Assembly: GCF_003589925.1 (NCBI RefSeq) | Contig: NZ_CP032382.1 | Location: 6,014,001 to 6,078,000 of the forward strand | Source: Chryseolinea soli | GTDB lineage: Bacteria > Bacteroidota > Bacteroidia > Cytophagales > Cyclobacteriaceae | DNA length: 64,000 bases | Direction: 5' to 3' | Shown here: positions 34,540 through 44,330 of the stretch, in pieces | Numbering within the stretch: the stretch's first letter is position 1 | Layout of the letters: each line of letters starts with the position of its first letter | Translations under genes and position numbers: made by a program | Notes under the pieces: generated by a model | Database searches by the model: none | What the model was told of the DNA's origin: nothing | The model's input: the letters and a program-made list of their open reading frames with translations, nothing else

Positions 34540-36736
34540 CCTGGCTGCACTGACCCTCTACGGCATCGTGATCGCTTGCGCCGATATGGACTGGGGTTAT
34601 GACTACGATTCGAGTTTTACCCCGGAGGTCTATGTTGACGCATCGTATGCGCCACTCTTTTTTGCTCCCCGCGACGTGTTCTATGACATCGTCTTTGAAG
34701 ACAAGTACACCACGCGATTTAATGATGCGCTGGTGGCCGAGTGGATCACCTATTTAAAGGGAAGCACGCTGACGGACGTTCAGATCCGGGAAATGTTGCT
34801 CAATGATGACGCGAAAGCAGGCATCACCGACGCTTACAACGCCATTCAGGAAAAACAACCTTTGCCGGCAAACCTTGCGGCATTGGCCTCCAATGAAAAA
34901 GTGAAGACCTTTGTCGAATTTCTCTACCACGCCAAGGTCATCGAAGCCGCCAGCACCACCTCCATCGACTCCTGGAACTATGAAGAGCACAAATTCAATC
35001 CGGCCAATGCCGTTACCACGGCACAGATGGAGAAGCTGTTTGTGCAGACTGCCGATCCCTTTCTGAAAAACCGCTATTGGTTCCAAGCCATGAAGGGATA
35101 CTTCTACGGACCCGACAAACAGAAGGTCGTGGCATTCTTTGAAAAAACAAAGGCATCGGTGCCACGGAATACGCTTTACTACAGAGGGTTGAGTTATGTG
35201 GCCGGCGCTTACTACAGCCGCAAGGATTATGCGACCTCCAACTATTTGTACAGCGTCGTGTTCGATCAGTGCCCGGCACTGCGAACCGTTACGGCCTACA
35301 ACTTTCATCCACAGGAACAAAAGGATTTTGATGCCTCCCTGACCCTGGCCAAAACACCCACCGAGAAGGCGGCGCTCTGGGCGTTGCTCGGCTATTATGC
35401 CGATGAGAAAACGGCCATCAAGGAGATCTACAAATTGAACCCCGCCAGCCCACACCTGGATTTTCTCCTCACGCGCCTGGTGAACAAAGCGGAGGTGAAG
35501 TTGAATGAAACGACCTTCACAACCGCCGCAGAATATCGCCGCGTGCTGAAAGAACGATCGGACAAAGACGCCTTGCAAGTGGTGACTACCGTGGCCCTTG
35601 AAGGAAAGACCACAAAACCCTATTTGTGGCACCTGGCTGCCGGGTACCTCAACGTGCTGGCCGATAACCATGCCGTGGCCACCACCTTTTTTGACAAGGC
35701 CGAAAAGACCAGCCCCAAGACCGATCTGGCAAAACAGCAACTGCAATTGCTGAAATTGATCAACGCACTGAGTGGGATCGATCGACTGGATGCGCAAACG
35801 GAAGGGGTCTTGTTGCCCGATCTAAACTGGCTCTATAACACCCTTCCCAAAGGACAGCAAACGGCGTTTCGCTATCACCATGCCGCCGAGTGGAGCAAGC
35901 GCTATGTCTCGTCGCTCTACCAAAGTCAACAGAACACGGTAATGGCCGAGCTGTTCAATCGCCAGGAGAAATTCTATCAGACACCGGCAAACCTGGAAAC
36001 CATGAAAGCTTTTCTGCAGAAGCCAGGGAAGACCGCGTGGGAGCAGCTTGCTGTGGGACTGTATCCGATCACGCTGTCGGACGTCTTTGAATACCAGGCT
36101 GTGACGAGCGCCTACGCAGGAAAGATGGATGCGGCGATCGCGTTTATGGAGCAATCACCAAACAGCAAGGATACCCAGTTGCTCGGCAATCCTTTCAATG
36201 GCAAGATCAAAGACTGTCACGACTGTGATCATGAGGCCACACAGAAAGTGAAATACACCAAGCTTTCCTTTTTAAAGAAGATGAAGGAGATGCTGACGTT
36301 TGTCGAGATAAATCAAGACGTTTATAACAACAGCTTGCTGGTGGCCAATGGTTTTTACAACATGACCTACTTTGGCAATGCGCGTGTTTTCTACTATGGG
36401 GCGATCATGAATCAATACGGCAACTACATCGATCCTGCTTATCAATCGCAGCTCCTCGGTTGTGCGTCTGCCCGGCAATATTATCAGAAGGCCTTCGCAG
36501 CCGCTACCACGCCGGAACAAAAAGCCAAGTGCGTGTATATGCTTGCCAAATGCGATCGTAATGATTTTTACACGAACCGTTATCACGCGAAGCAGGATTT
36601 CTACGGCGACACGGACGTGGATTTTAAGGCGTGGGATGGATTTAAAAAACTGAAAGGAGAGTATGCGGGGACGAGTTATTATAAGGAGGTGATCAAGGAG
36701 TGTGGGTATTTCAGAAAGTATTTGGGGATGGAGTAA
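34499..36736 (+). CDS. Large secreted helical-repeat protein
   Basis: 745 residues. The N-terminal hydrophobic segment (about 8-26, ALFSLAALTLYGIVIACAD) contains a Cys and may be a lipoprotein signal. The rest is nearly all helical, with many Tyr/Ala-rich TPR-like pairs (e.g. GYLNVLADNHAVATTFFDKAEK) and a CHDCDH cluster near residue 575 that could bind metal. No enzyme motif is visible. It overlaps the upstream lipoprotein gene by 41 bases; the pair seems to be a Bacteroidota-specific unit of unknown function, perhaps envelope-attached. Confidence 0.8.
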   Translation: MKTTSTKKLAALFSLAALTLYGIVIACADMDWGYDYDSSFTPEVYVDASYAPLFFAPRDVFYDIVFEDKYTTRFNDALVAEWITYLKGSTLTDVQIREMLLNDDAKAGITDAYNAIQEKQPLPANLAALASNEKVKTFVEFLYHAKVIEAASTTSIDSWNYEEHKFNPANAVTTAQMEKLFVQTADPFLKNRYWFQAMKGYFYGPDKQKVVAFFEKTKASVPRNTLYYRGLSYVAGAYYSRKDYATSNYLYSVVFDQCPALRTVTAYNFHPQEQKDFDASLTLAKTPTEKAALWALLGYYADEKTAIKEIYKLNPASPHLDFLLTRLVNKAEVKLNETTFTTAAEYRRVLKERSDKDALQVVTTVALEGKTTKPYLWHLAAGYLNVLADNHAVATTFFDKAEKTSPKTDLAKQQLQLLKLINALSGIDRLDAQTEGVLLPDLNWLYNTLPKGQQTAFRYHHAAEWSKRYVSSLYQSQQNTVMAELFNRQEKFYQTPANLETMKAFLQKPGKTAWEQLAVGLYPITLSDVFEYQAVTSAYAGKMDAAIAFMEQSPNSKDTQLLGNPFNGKIKDCHDCDHEATQKVKYTKLSFLKKMKEMLTFVEINQDVYNNSLLVANGFYNMTYFGNARVFYYGAIMNQYGNYIDPAYQSQLLGCASARQYYQKAFAAATTPEQKAKCVYMLAKCDRNDFYTNRYHAKQDFYGDTDVDFKAWDGFKKLKGEYAGTSYYKEVIKECGYFRKYLGME

Positions 36737-36771
36737 TCGGCGCAGACCATGACACTCGCGGGGCAATTCTT

Positions 36772-37323
36772 GTGATAAATTTTGAGAACATTCTTTACCT
36801 CCAGCAAGGCTCAAGTGTCCAGCAACGAGCTTATACCGTCCTGACCTCGCACAACGTATTCACTATTCTAAAAAGTTTTGAACCTATTCTCACCGGCACT
36901 ATTCCCATCGGTGTAAATGTTGAAGATAGCGATCTGGATATTGCGTGTTGTTGGTATGACATCAGAGCGTTCATCGATTGTGTCACCGAAAACTTCTCAT
37001 CCCATTCGGGATTTTCCCTGCGCGAGGTCATACTCAAAGGCAGGCCCACTGTGATTGCCAATTTCAGATTGGATGATTTCGACATAGAGATCTTTGGTCA
37101 AAACCGACCTGTGAAAGACCAGGAATCGTTCCGGCACATGATGGTGGAGTATGCTCTGTTGCAGGAGCATGGTGAGACGTTGCGACAGCAGGTGATCGCG
37201 TTGAAAAGATCAGGGATGAAAACGGAGCCGGCATTTGCACAATTGTTGGGATTGACGGGAGATCCATATTTGGCCTTGCTCAAGCTAGACAAAGGTCAGG
37301 ACCCAAATTTATTCCGCGGTTAG
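36772..37323 (+). CDS. DUF4269 nucleotidyltransferase-fold protein
   Basis: 183 residues from a GTG at 36772, preferred because family members begin close to this INFENILYLQQGS-type sequence; an earlier GTG inside the previous gene would add 24 residues. The core contains TIPIGVNVEDSDLDIACC, a nucleotidyltransferase-like GS...DxD pattern (SDLDI), and HMMVEYALLQEHGETLRQQVIALKRSG. Family function unknown, possibly a nucleotidyl transferase or antitoxin-like. 36 bases after the helical-repeat gene. Confidence 0.8.
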   Translation: MINFENILYLQQGSSVQQRAYTVLTSHNVFTILKSFEPILTGTIPIGVNVEDSDLDIACCWYDIRAFIDCVTENFSSHSGFSLREVILKGRPTVIANFRLDDFDIEIFGQNRPVKDQESFRHMMVEYALLQEHGETLRQQVIALKRSGMKTEPAFAQLLGLTGDPYLALLKLDKGQDPNLFRG

Positions 37324-37520
37324 CGCATCCGTGATTTGAAATATTTTTTGCTGTATGAAATGTCATTATAGCCCTGCTATTCACGTCCACGTCAGGATAA
37401 CTACTTAGTACGGTACGCAGCGATGCAAAAGCAACGATAACCTTACATGTAACTGACACATCCGTAGGAGATCCCGGTTATGTTTAACACTTTTGCGGCT
37501 GTTAGCTATACCTGTACCGT

Positions 37521-39599
37521 ATGAGATTTGTGTTTGCGGCTGTCCTGTTGGCAGCCGGTTGTGTTCCAGTGTTGGGACAAGATTTTGATGCCTACAAAAC
37601 CTTGATGCCCCAAGGTCCCGTTCCAAAAGATTTTACAGAGCGCACTGCCGACAAAGTGGCCACGGAGGTAACTACCGTGACCGGAAAGAACGCGCGTCAA
37701 AAAAAGATCAAGAAGAAGTTCGTGCTCGAGAGCACGTTCAGCATCGACGACTTCCTGGCCAGCGGCAGCGTGTTGTTCAACGACGAGGTGTCGCTCTACC
37801 TTGACCAGGTGTTGCAAGAGATCCTGAAGCCTTATCCTGATCTAAAAAAGAAGATCCGCGTGTACGCCGTCAAATCCACGTCGGTCAATGCGTTCACGAC
37901 CAACAATGGGTTGATCTTTGTGAACCTCGGCTTGCTGGCGCGGCTGGAGAATGAGGCGCAATTGGCCTTTGTGTTGTCGCACGAAGTGGTGCACTATCAG
38001 AAGAAACACGTCATCAATGCATATGTGACCAAACTCGAGATCCAGCGGGGGCACGGCGACTATCGAAAGCTCTCGGTCAGTGAAAAAGGTTTCGCCAAAA
38101 GCACGTATTCAAAAGAGCTCGAGTCCGAAGCCGACCTCGACGGTGGCTCCATCTACCTGAAAAGCAACTATATCAAAGATTCCATCGACCGGGTTTTCGA
38201 CGTGCTGAAACTGGCCGACTTCCCGTTGTTCTGGGGCAAGTTCCAGAAAGAACGCTTCGAATCGGGACGTTATGTCTTCCCCGATTCGGTCACGCTCGCC
38301 AACGTGAAAGCTATTGCCGTCGACGAGAACTATGACGATAGCGAGAGCAGTCACCCGAACATAAAAAAACGGCGCGAAGCTGTGCGCAAGAAATTTAAGA
38401 ACAGCAGCGGCGGCGATGACTACCGTGTCTCGGAATCGAAATTTCAGCTGGCCCGCAAGATTGCCCGCTACGAACTGTGTCGTCAGTTTCTTTTGGAGCA
38501 CCGCTATGCCGAGTCGCTGGCGCTTGCCATGAGCCTGCAAGATGAAAACGCCCGCTCTTCCTATCTGAGAGAAACGATAGCCAAAGCCTATTACGGCTTG
38601 GCCCTGAAACACCTTGACGACAAGTTAAAACTGGACACCACCGAGTGGGTAGGCGAAACCTCGCGCGTGGCAACCTTCCTGAAACAACAATCGCCTTACG
38701 AATTGAGTGTGCTGGCGCTGCGTCAACTCTACTTGTGCCAGGAAGCTGCTCCGGCCAACGTCGAGATATCGTTGATGCTGAAAGATCTGATGCGAACCTT
38801 TGGCAGGGAAAACGATGGACTCGCCAAAAATTTCCTGCGCACGGCTACGGCCGCATCCGCGGCGGATCTGAAATATCCTTACACGCAATACGCCTTTCTG
38901 GACTTCAAAGAGCCCACCAAATTCTTCGACCTGCTGGACAAGTACTCCGTGCCGGAAAAGGAACCTGTCATAAAAAAGAAGAGAAGGAAAAAGAGCGCCA
39001 GGGCAACGCCATTGAAAGTTCAGAAGATCGTGGTCGTGAACCCGATCTATAGAAAAGTGGACACCCGCAAGCGGCAAAAGGTGCGGCACGTGGAGTCGGA
39101 AGAGGTGCTGGTGAACATCAACGAAAAGATCAACGCAGCTGCCGGCAAGCTCGACCTGGCCACCGACATCATTAACCCGAACACCATGACCTCGGGGCAG
39201 GTAGCGCAAATGCAAAGCAACACCATTCTCAACGATTGGCTCGACGAACGCATGCGTTCGGATGGATCGGTCAGTCCGATCTACAACGAAATGTTGCAGC
39301 TCACGGAAAAGCACAAAACCGAACACTTTATGTGGATGGGGGGTCTCACCGTGCAGCGCACCCATCATATGAAAGCACTCTATGTGGCTGCCGGTGTTTT
39401 GGTGCCCTCGTTTGCTCCGTTTGCCGCCATCCACGTCTTTGTGCCAAAATCAGAGACCCTATACTTTGCGCTCGTATTCAACGTCCGCACACAAGAGATG
39501 GAATTGCTGGATATGCGACCGATGGCCCTTCGCGACAACAAGGCATTGCTGCAATCGAATATCTATTACACGTTATTGAAACTTAAGAAACAGAAATGA
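37521..39599 (+). CDS. M48 family metalloprotease, exported
   Basis: 692 residues. Signal peptide residues 1-20; LLAAGC offers a lipobox at Cys14, and VLG-QD a Sec cleavage site. The M48 zinc motif is HEVVH (154-158), and the third ligand is probably Glu203 in ELESEADLDG. The next 300 residues are helical repeats, then a basic stretch KKKRRKKSARATPLKVQK (about residue 485), and a C-terminal domain. It is a likely periplasmic quality-control or processing protease (BepA-like). First of three overlapping or adjacent genes; the next encodes a putative outer-membrane protein that may be a partner. Confidence 0.85.
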   Translation: MRFVFAAVLLAAGCVPVLGQDFDAYKTLMPQGPVPKDFTERTADKVATEVTTVTGKNARQKKIKKKFVLESTFSIDDFLASGSVLFNDEVSLYLDQVLQEILKPYPDLKKKIRVYAVKSTSVNAFTTNNGLIFVNLGLLARLENEAQLAFVLSHEVVHYQKKHVINAYVTKLEIQRGHGDYRKLSVSEKGFAKSTYSKELESEADLDGGSIYLKSNYIKDSIDRVFDVLKLADFPLFWGKFQKERFESGRYVFPDSVTLANVKAIAVDENYDDSESSHPNIKKRREAVRKKFKNSSGGDDYRVSESKFQLARKIARYELCRQFLLEHRYAESLALAMSLQDENARSSYLRETIAKAYYGLALKHLDDKLKLDTTEWVGETSRVATFLKQQSPYELSVLALRQLYLCQEAAPANVEISLMLKDLMRTFGRENDGLAKNFLRTATAASAADLKYPYTQYAFLDFKEPTKFFDLLDKYSVPEKEPVIKKKRRKKSARATPLKVQKIVVVNPIYRKVDTRKRQKVRHVESEEVLVNINEKINAAAGKLDLATDIINPNTMTSGQVAQMQSNTILNDWLDERMRSDGSVSPIYNEMLQLTEKHKTEHFMWMGGLTVQRTHHMKALYVAAGVLVPSFAPFAAIHVFVPKSETLYFALVFNVRTQEMELLDMRPMALRDNKALLQSNIYYTLLKLKKQK

Positions 39600-40321
39600 G
39601 AAATTGTTGTACGACAGCCTTGTTGCTGCTATTGTTTTTCGGCGTGGCGAAGGCCCAGGTGCCGGGGTATATGGGCCGGCGCTTCACCATTTTTTTAGAG
39701 GCTAATCCAACGCCTGCGTTTTTGGTGTCCAACGCGAACAACGCCGCCATCTGGGATATCGGCGCGAAAAAAGTGAGTCGCTTTGCTTTCAACTTCCGGC
39801 CACAAGTGAGTCTCGAGTATTTGCTCGGGCGCGACTTTAGCCTGGGCTTTTCGTACGGACGGATCCAGATCGGCACCGACCGGGAATATGAGAAGGTCGA
39901 GGATGGCCCCAGGTTCAAGGACTACGACGTGTTGAGGGGACAAACCGCGGGCATCCATTTTAAATTCTACGACTTCAAACGATCATCGTCCCTCGCGCCG
40001 ATCGGGTATTATCGGACCATATCGCTTTACGTCACGCAAACCAATACCTACGACACCAAGAAGTCGACGGTGAAGCAATTTAAAAACGACTTTGTCTATC
40101 CCGTGATCAGCTTTTCCGGAGGGCGCCAGACCATGCTGGCCAAGGGCCTGATCCTGAAAACCGGTGTTGAACTTGGATACTGTGCTGTGCCGATGAACTG
40201 GTTTGTCGAGTCAGGCAACGAACAAACCGTGCAGGAATATGCCGGCTACCAGGTGCACGAAAATCTGTTCCTGCATTATCTCTTCAACATCAACGTAGCC
40301 CTGGGCTACACACCTTTTTAA
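39596..40321 (+). CDS. Putative outer-membrane beta-barrel protein
   Basis: 241 residues. Signal peptide MRNCCTTALLLLLFFGVAKAQ. The remainder consists of alternating amphipathic strands, such as SLEYLLGRDFSLGFSYGRIQIG, and ends in VALGYTPF with a terminal Phe, typical of BAM-inserted barrels. It overlaps the M48 gene stop by four bases (ATGA), so expression is coupled. No specific family recognised. Confidence 0.75.
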   Translation: MRNCCTTALLLLLFFGVAKAQVPGYMGRRFTIFLEANPTPAFLVSNANNAAIWDIGAKKVSRFAFNFRPQVSLEYLLGRDFSLGFSYGRIQIGTDREYEKVEDGPRFKDYDVLRGQTAGIHFKFYDFKRSSSLAPIGYYRTISLYVTQTNTYDTKKSTVKQFKNDFVYPVISFSGGRQTMLAKGLILKTGVELGYCAVPMNWFVESGNEQTVQEYAGYQVHENLFLHYLFNINVALGYTPF

Positions 40322-40327
40322 AACGCC

Positions 40328-40897
40328 ATGAAAAGATTTATACTTTATTTCTTTTGTGCAGCACAGCTTTTATGCTCCTGTTATGAAACGGACCAGAACA
40401 ATCCCCTGGTGGTGGGCACGTGCATGGACAGGATCAAGAACCAAAATGAAGAGGGCGTCGACTGTGGCGGCGTTTGCGACAAATGCGAGGTCATTGCACC
40501 GCTTGTGGTGCCTTGTGAAGCCCAGTTGAAAGAAAACCATATCACGATCAATGGTGTCGATTATGCACTGACAAAGGCGAACTACATTACGGAACAGTCC
40601 GATTTCTTCGAGATCACCATTACTTTAGCGGAGAATAACCAGACCATCAACATACAGCTCTACGACAAACTCCCCAAAGTAAGCAAGGTCTACAGACTCA
40701 GAACTTGGCCGTATATAGCGGTTGGGGAAGCCTGCATCATCTACGAATCGTCCCTTGCCACAGGGGATAGCGTGCAAGGAGAATTATACCTGAACTATCT
40801 TGACGGCAAGCCTTACGTTGAGATTTGTGGGGTAACGCTCATGAACTTCTGGAGCGATGACACGGTGGTTTCCGCAAAGATCCGCTGTGTGAACTAA
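40328..40897 (+). CDS. Small lipoprotein with Cys-rich DCGG motif
   Basis: 189 residues. Lipoprotein signal with LCSC lipobox (Cys about 18). Next comes CMDRIKNQNEEGVDCGGVCDKC, a recurring Bacteroidota extracytoplasmic motif (C-D-G-x-x-N-x-x-E-x-G-V-D-C-G-G). The rest is beta-rich with two more cysteines near the end. Function unknown; last gene of the M48 operon, six bases after the barrel gene. Confidence 0.75.
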   Translation: MKRFILYFFCAAQLLCSCYETDQNNPLVVGTCMDRIKNQNEEGVDCGGVCDKCEVIAPLVVPCEAQLKENHITINGVDYALTKANYITEQSDFFEITITLAENNQTINIQLYDKLPKVSKVYRLRTWPYIAVGEACIIYESSLATGDSVQGELYLNYLDGKPYVEICGVTLMNFWSDDTVVSAKIRCVN

Positions 40898-40956
40898 GCA
40901 GGGCCGGCGGCAGAAAAGCGCCTGGCAGCATCACCTTCCATTTTGTCTGTTTCTGA

Positions 40957-43596
40957 TTATTCGCTCTTTAGTGATTTCGTAGGGTTTGCCAACGCTGCTT
41001 TCATGGCCTGCAGGCTCACCGTGATAAGGGCGATTCCTGTTACAAACAGTCCCGCGGAAAGAAAAGTCACCGGGGTTAGCTCTACCCGGTATGCAAAATT
41101 CCTGAGCCAGCTATCAACAGCGTACCAGACCAAGGGAGTGGCGATAACTAAGCCAATGAGCACTAGTTTGATGATGCCGCCGGAAATTGTGCCAATGATC
41201 TGCGTCACGGAAGCGCCCAACACTTTCCGGATGCCGATTTCTTTTGTTCGGCTTTCTGTGTTTAATGCTGTGAGTCCGAACAATCCGATACAGGAAATAA
41301 AAATGGCAAGGCAGGCGGCTATGGTGATGATCTGTTTCCACTTGTTTTCAGCCTGGTAGTAGTTCCGGTTCAAGTCATCTTTGAATGCGTATTGGAAGGC
41401 GTCGTGAGGAAACATTTTTAGGAACAGACCTTCCATCGCATGGAGGGTTTCGGGAACGTGATCCGGGGCTATACGGACGAGAAACTTTCCCAGCGGTAGT
41501 TTGGGTTCATAGGTGAGAATCTCCGGTTTGATCCTTTCTTTTAGCGATTCACTGTGAAAATCCTTTACCACACCGACAACAGTCATCTTCTTATCTCCCC
41601 AATCCGGAAGGCTCATGTAGTCGATAGTTTTGCCGATAGCATTGGTCCAGCCCGCTTCGTTTACAAAGGTCTGATTGACAAGTACAGAATAGATGGAGTC
41701 GCCCGGAAATGCTTTTGAGAAATTGCGTCCTTCTGCCAGCGCTACACGCAGTGTTGGAATAAAATCTTCATCCACGTGCGTATATGTGGCAGTGATTTCA
41801 TTTTCATTCGCTTTTGTTAACCCTCCAAAGTGCCCGACATTCCGGGGGGCAATCAACTCCACGCCGGGCAAGCGTGAGAATTCATTCTTCAACGTGCGCG
41901 TCAGGGCTTTGTCCATGATGGCGCGGTTGATCGTTACTTCAACGAGATTCTTATCGTTGTAGCCCAGATCTTTCTGCGTCAGGAAATCGAATTGCGCGTA
42001 CAGGAAAAAGGTGGCGATGATCAGAAAAGTTGCCAGCGCAAACTGGATCACCACCAGGCTCTTCGATAGGTAGTTTTTGCCGGAATACTGCACGCGGTTG
42101 TACAATGCTTTTGCTGGATTGAACCCGGATAAAACCAAAGCAGGATAGAACCCCGTAGCCAACCCGATAATAACATACAGCCCGATGCCGCCCGTCACAA
42201 GATTCAAATCCAAAAGATAGGTCAGGCTTAATTGTTTATTCGACAATTCATTAAAAACCGGCAACACCAGGAGCGCGATGGCGAGCGCAATAACGAAAGC
42301 AATAAAGCACAGCGCAAATGATTCGCTCAGAAATTGCCGGATCAACTGAACGCGAAGCCCACCGATGACTTTGCGTATCCCAATCTCACGACTGCGCCGC
42401 AGTGATTGGGCGATGGCCAGGTTGATGAAATTGATACAGGCGATCAGTAAAATAAATACGGCTATGCCCGACAAAATATAACTGTAGATCGGATCGCTGC
42501 TCTCCGGCGTTCCCTGGTATTCGGTGTTGAGGTGCATGTGTGCGAAAGGCTGAAGTCCCCAGAGCGTTTTGTTGTCATACCCCTGGCGTTTCATTTCATC
42601 GATCTCCATTTTTGCCTGGGTCTGATAAACAGCACGCATTTTTGCGATGACCGCAACCGGGTCAGCCTGCGGGCCGAGAACAAAGTAGGTGGGGAACGAA
42701 ACCCAATGCCAGCCCTTGTCGGGATGGATCTCCGCGAGATAGTTGAAGGGCAGCAGCATGGTGAACTTGAGGGTGGAGTTCTGCGGTGGGTCTTTGGATA
42801 TTCCCGAAACCTGGAAAGGCTCGAAACGACCATCGATTTGTATCGACAACCTTTGCCCGATGGCGTCGGTTGTTCCGAAATATTTTAATGCGGCGGTTTC
42901 GGTCAGCACCAGGGAATGAATATCGGAGAGGACTTTCTCCGGGTTACCCGATATAAGCCGGAAAGAAAAAATTGTAAAGAATTTCTCATCCACCCACTGA
43001 ACGTTTTCAGTAAGAATTTCTGTGCCGTTCATGATGGTTACTTGTGCTGGCTTCACGCGGACAAAATCTTCGATCTCGGAGATCTCCTGTTTGAATGCAG
43101 GCCCCTGGACCATTGCGGCGCTCGCGAATTTTTCATCTTTTTTATTTTTCTCGATTCGCGTGCAGGTGAGTTGATAAATCTGGTCGATCCGCTGGTGGAA
43201 CTTGTCATAGCTGGTCTCATCCTTTGTGTACAAAGCGATGAGCATGCAACACGCAAGACCCAGGCTGAGTCCGGCAATATTGATGATGGAAAATGTCTTC
43301 TGTCTGGACAGGTTGCGAAAGGCGACCGTGAAATAATGGCTTCGCATTTGACTTCCCCCGGTGGGCCATCCCTGTGTTTCCGTTTTGCGCTTGATGGCAA
43401 AGGGCTTAAAAAATCCAATGACATTCCGAACATATTCGCGACGTGCCCTTCGTTCTCCAAAAAACTTGACGTTGTGATCGAACTCCTCCTGCATGTCTCC
43501 CAGGATTTCGTCGGCTAAATGTGGGGCGCAGTACCATTTTACAAATTTTTCAGCCCAACGGGGTGGATGCGGTTTCGGGGAATTATTAGTATTCAT
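40957..43596 (-). CDS. MacB/FtsX-type ABC transporter permease with prefix domain
   Basis: 879 residues. Residues 1-75 are a permease-prefix domain (WAEKFVKWYCAPHLADEILGDMQEEF) found in PadR-linked permeases. Two MacB-type halves follow, each with one helix before a large periplasmic domain and three helices after (first helix about residue 101, FSIINIAGLSLGLACCMLIAL; final helices near 720-870). No ATPase gene is next to it, so the ATPase must be encoded elsewhere. Probably exports a lipophilic compound or peptide. Second gene after padR, 15 bases away. Confidence 0.93.
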   Translation of the reverse strand: MNTNNSPKPHPPRWAEKFVKWYCAPHLADEILGDMQEEFDHNVKFFGERRARREYVRNVIGFFKPFAIKRKTETQGWPTGGSQMRSHYFTVAFRNLSRQKTFSIINIAGLSLGLACCMLIALYTKDETSYDKFHQRIDQIYQLTCTRIEKNKKDEKFASAAMVQGPAFKQEISEIEDFVRVKPAQVTIMNGTEILTENVQWVDEKFFTIFSFRLISGNPEKVLSDIHSLVLTETAALKYFGTTDAIGQRLSIQIDGRFEPFQVSGISKDPPQNSTLKFTMLLPFNYLAEIHPDKGWHWVSFPTYFVLGPQADPVAVIAKMRAVYQTQAKMEIDEMKRQGYDNKTLWGLQPFAHMHLNTEYQGTPESSDPIYSYILSGIAVFILLIACINFINLAIAQSLRRSREIGIRKVIGGLRVQLIRQFLSESFALCFIAFVIALAIALLVLPVFNELSNKQLSLTYLLDLNLVTGGIGLYVIIGLATGFYPALVLSGFNPAKALYNRVQYSGKNYLSKSLVVIQFALATFLIIATFFLYAQFDFLTQKDLGYNDKNLVEVTINRAIMDKALTRTLKNEFSRLPGVELIAPRNVGHFGGLTKANENEITATYTHVDEDFIPTLRVALAEGRNFSKAFPGDSIYSVLVNQTFVNEAGWTNAIGKTIDYMSLPDWGDKKMTVVGVVKDFHSESLKERIKPEILTYEPKLPLGKFLVRIAPDHVPETLHAMEGLFLKMFPHDAFQYAFKDDLNRNYYQAENKWKQIITIAACLAIFISCIGLFGLTALNTESRTKEIGIRKVLGASVTQIIGTISGGIIKLVLIGLVIATPLVWYAVDSWLRNFAYRVELTPVTFLSAGLFVTGIALITVSLQAMKAALANPTKSLKSE

Positions 43597-43611
43597 GGAT
43601 CAGGGTTGTTT

Positions 43612-43932
43612 TTAAATTTTGCCCGGGATGAGTTCCCACAACTGATTGCGGGTGGATTTGATCTCTCGCAGCGTTTGGCGACCATATGCGGTGATCGTGA
43701 AGATCCGTCGGCGACGGCCGCCGCGTTCCGGGGTGGGTTCGCTCATTTTTGAACGGACCATGCCTTTGTCTTCCAGGCGCTGCAGGGAGGCGTGGACCTG
43801 ATTGAGGCGCACGGTTCGCTTTGTTTGGTGGGTGATTTCCTGGTTTACGGAGAAGCCATAGGCATCGCCGTCGATCATGGCGACCACTAATAAAACTAAT
43901 TCTTCGAACTCTCCCAGGTAGTGTCGCTTCAT
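43612..43932 (-). CDS. PadR-family transcriptional regulator
   Basis: 106 residues. Begins MKRHYLGEFEELVLLVVAMIDGDAYGFSVNQEI, the PadR winged-helix start, and contains VNQVHASLQRLEDKGMV followed by the beta wing GGRRRRIFTITAYGRQTL. Short C-terminal part, as in the small PadR class. It probably represses its own unit and the downstream permease. An inverted repeat AGGGTATT-N20-AATACCCT begins five bases upstream of its ATG. Confidence 0.95.
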   Translation of the reverse strand: MKRHYLGEFEELVLLVVAMIDGDAYGFSVNQEITHQTKRTVRLNQVHASLQRLEDKGMVRSKMSEPTPERGGRRRRIFTITAYGRQTLREIKSTRNQLWELIPGKI

Positions 43933-43937
43933 TATGG

Positions 43938-43973
43938 AGGGTATTATTTCTATTTTTGCTGAACAAATACCCT
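43938..43973. promoter_or_regulatory. Inverted repeat, likely PadR operator
   Basis: AGGGTATT at 43938-43945 and AATACCCT at 43966-43973, perfect eight-base arms, 20-base spacer, immediately upstream of the padR ATG. The core GGTATT also occurs in the other padR region (58346-58413). Confidence 0.55.
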
Positions 43974-44110
43974 GCCAAAGGCCCGGTCCATTTTTTAGGC
44001 AGGGGAGACCTGATGTTTGACAACTTAAGTTAGCGATCGTCCGGTATAGGACAAAGTTGTGCGGTTAGGGGATATGAGGCTTGGCCTTGAGTGACTTCGA
44101 AAAAGAAATG

Positions 44111-44198
44111 TTGAACCGCAAAGACGCTAAAGGCCCTCCTTCGCTAAAGCTACGACGGGCAAGTCGGCGGGCAAGCAGCAAAGTTAACACAAAGAGAT
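44111..44198. repeat. Low-complexity intergenic block
   Basis: AACCGCAAAGACGCTAAAGG, then TTCGCTAAAGCTACGACGGG and CAAAGTTAACACAAAGAGAT. It resembles recurrent intergenic words seen in other genomes; only one copy is in this window, so the family assignment is a guess. Confidence 0.3.
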
Positions 44199-44284
44199 GT
44201 CGGAAGTCGTAAACCGCCTGATGATTGACGCAGTCAGCCCCGGCGTTAGAATCTTTAAAGATGTAGGTTTGCGGTGCGTCGTGC

Positions 44285-44313
44285 TTGATTATAGAACGCG
44301 GCCCTTACATTTG
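44285..44313 (+). promoter_or_regulatory. Promoter of the 44331 esterase gene
   Basis: TTG, 18 bases, TACATTTG (exact -7 box), 17 bases before the ATG. Confidence 0.55.
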
Positions 44314-44330
44314 ACTCACAGACCAAACGA

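Larger units (their letters stand above)
43933..44330. other. Divergent intergenic region, no gene
   Basis: 398 bases between padR (minus) and an esterase gene (plus). It contains the padR inverted repeat at 43938-43973, a low-complexity block at 44111-44198 rich in CAAAGACGC and GCTAAAGC words, and a promoter at 44285-44313. No ORF with coding character. Confidence 0.6.

Noticed and set aside
34754..35797. 347-codon frame antisense to the helical-repeat gene
   Set aside because: Shadow frame; the sense protein has a signal peptide and regular helical structure.
44111..44198. Small RNA gene in the padR-esterase gap
   Set aside because: Only repeated words are visible; there is no promoter-terminator pair and no convincing fold.
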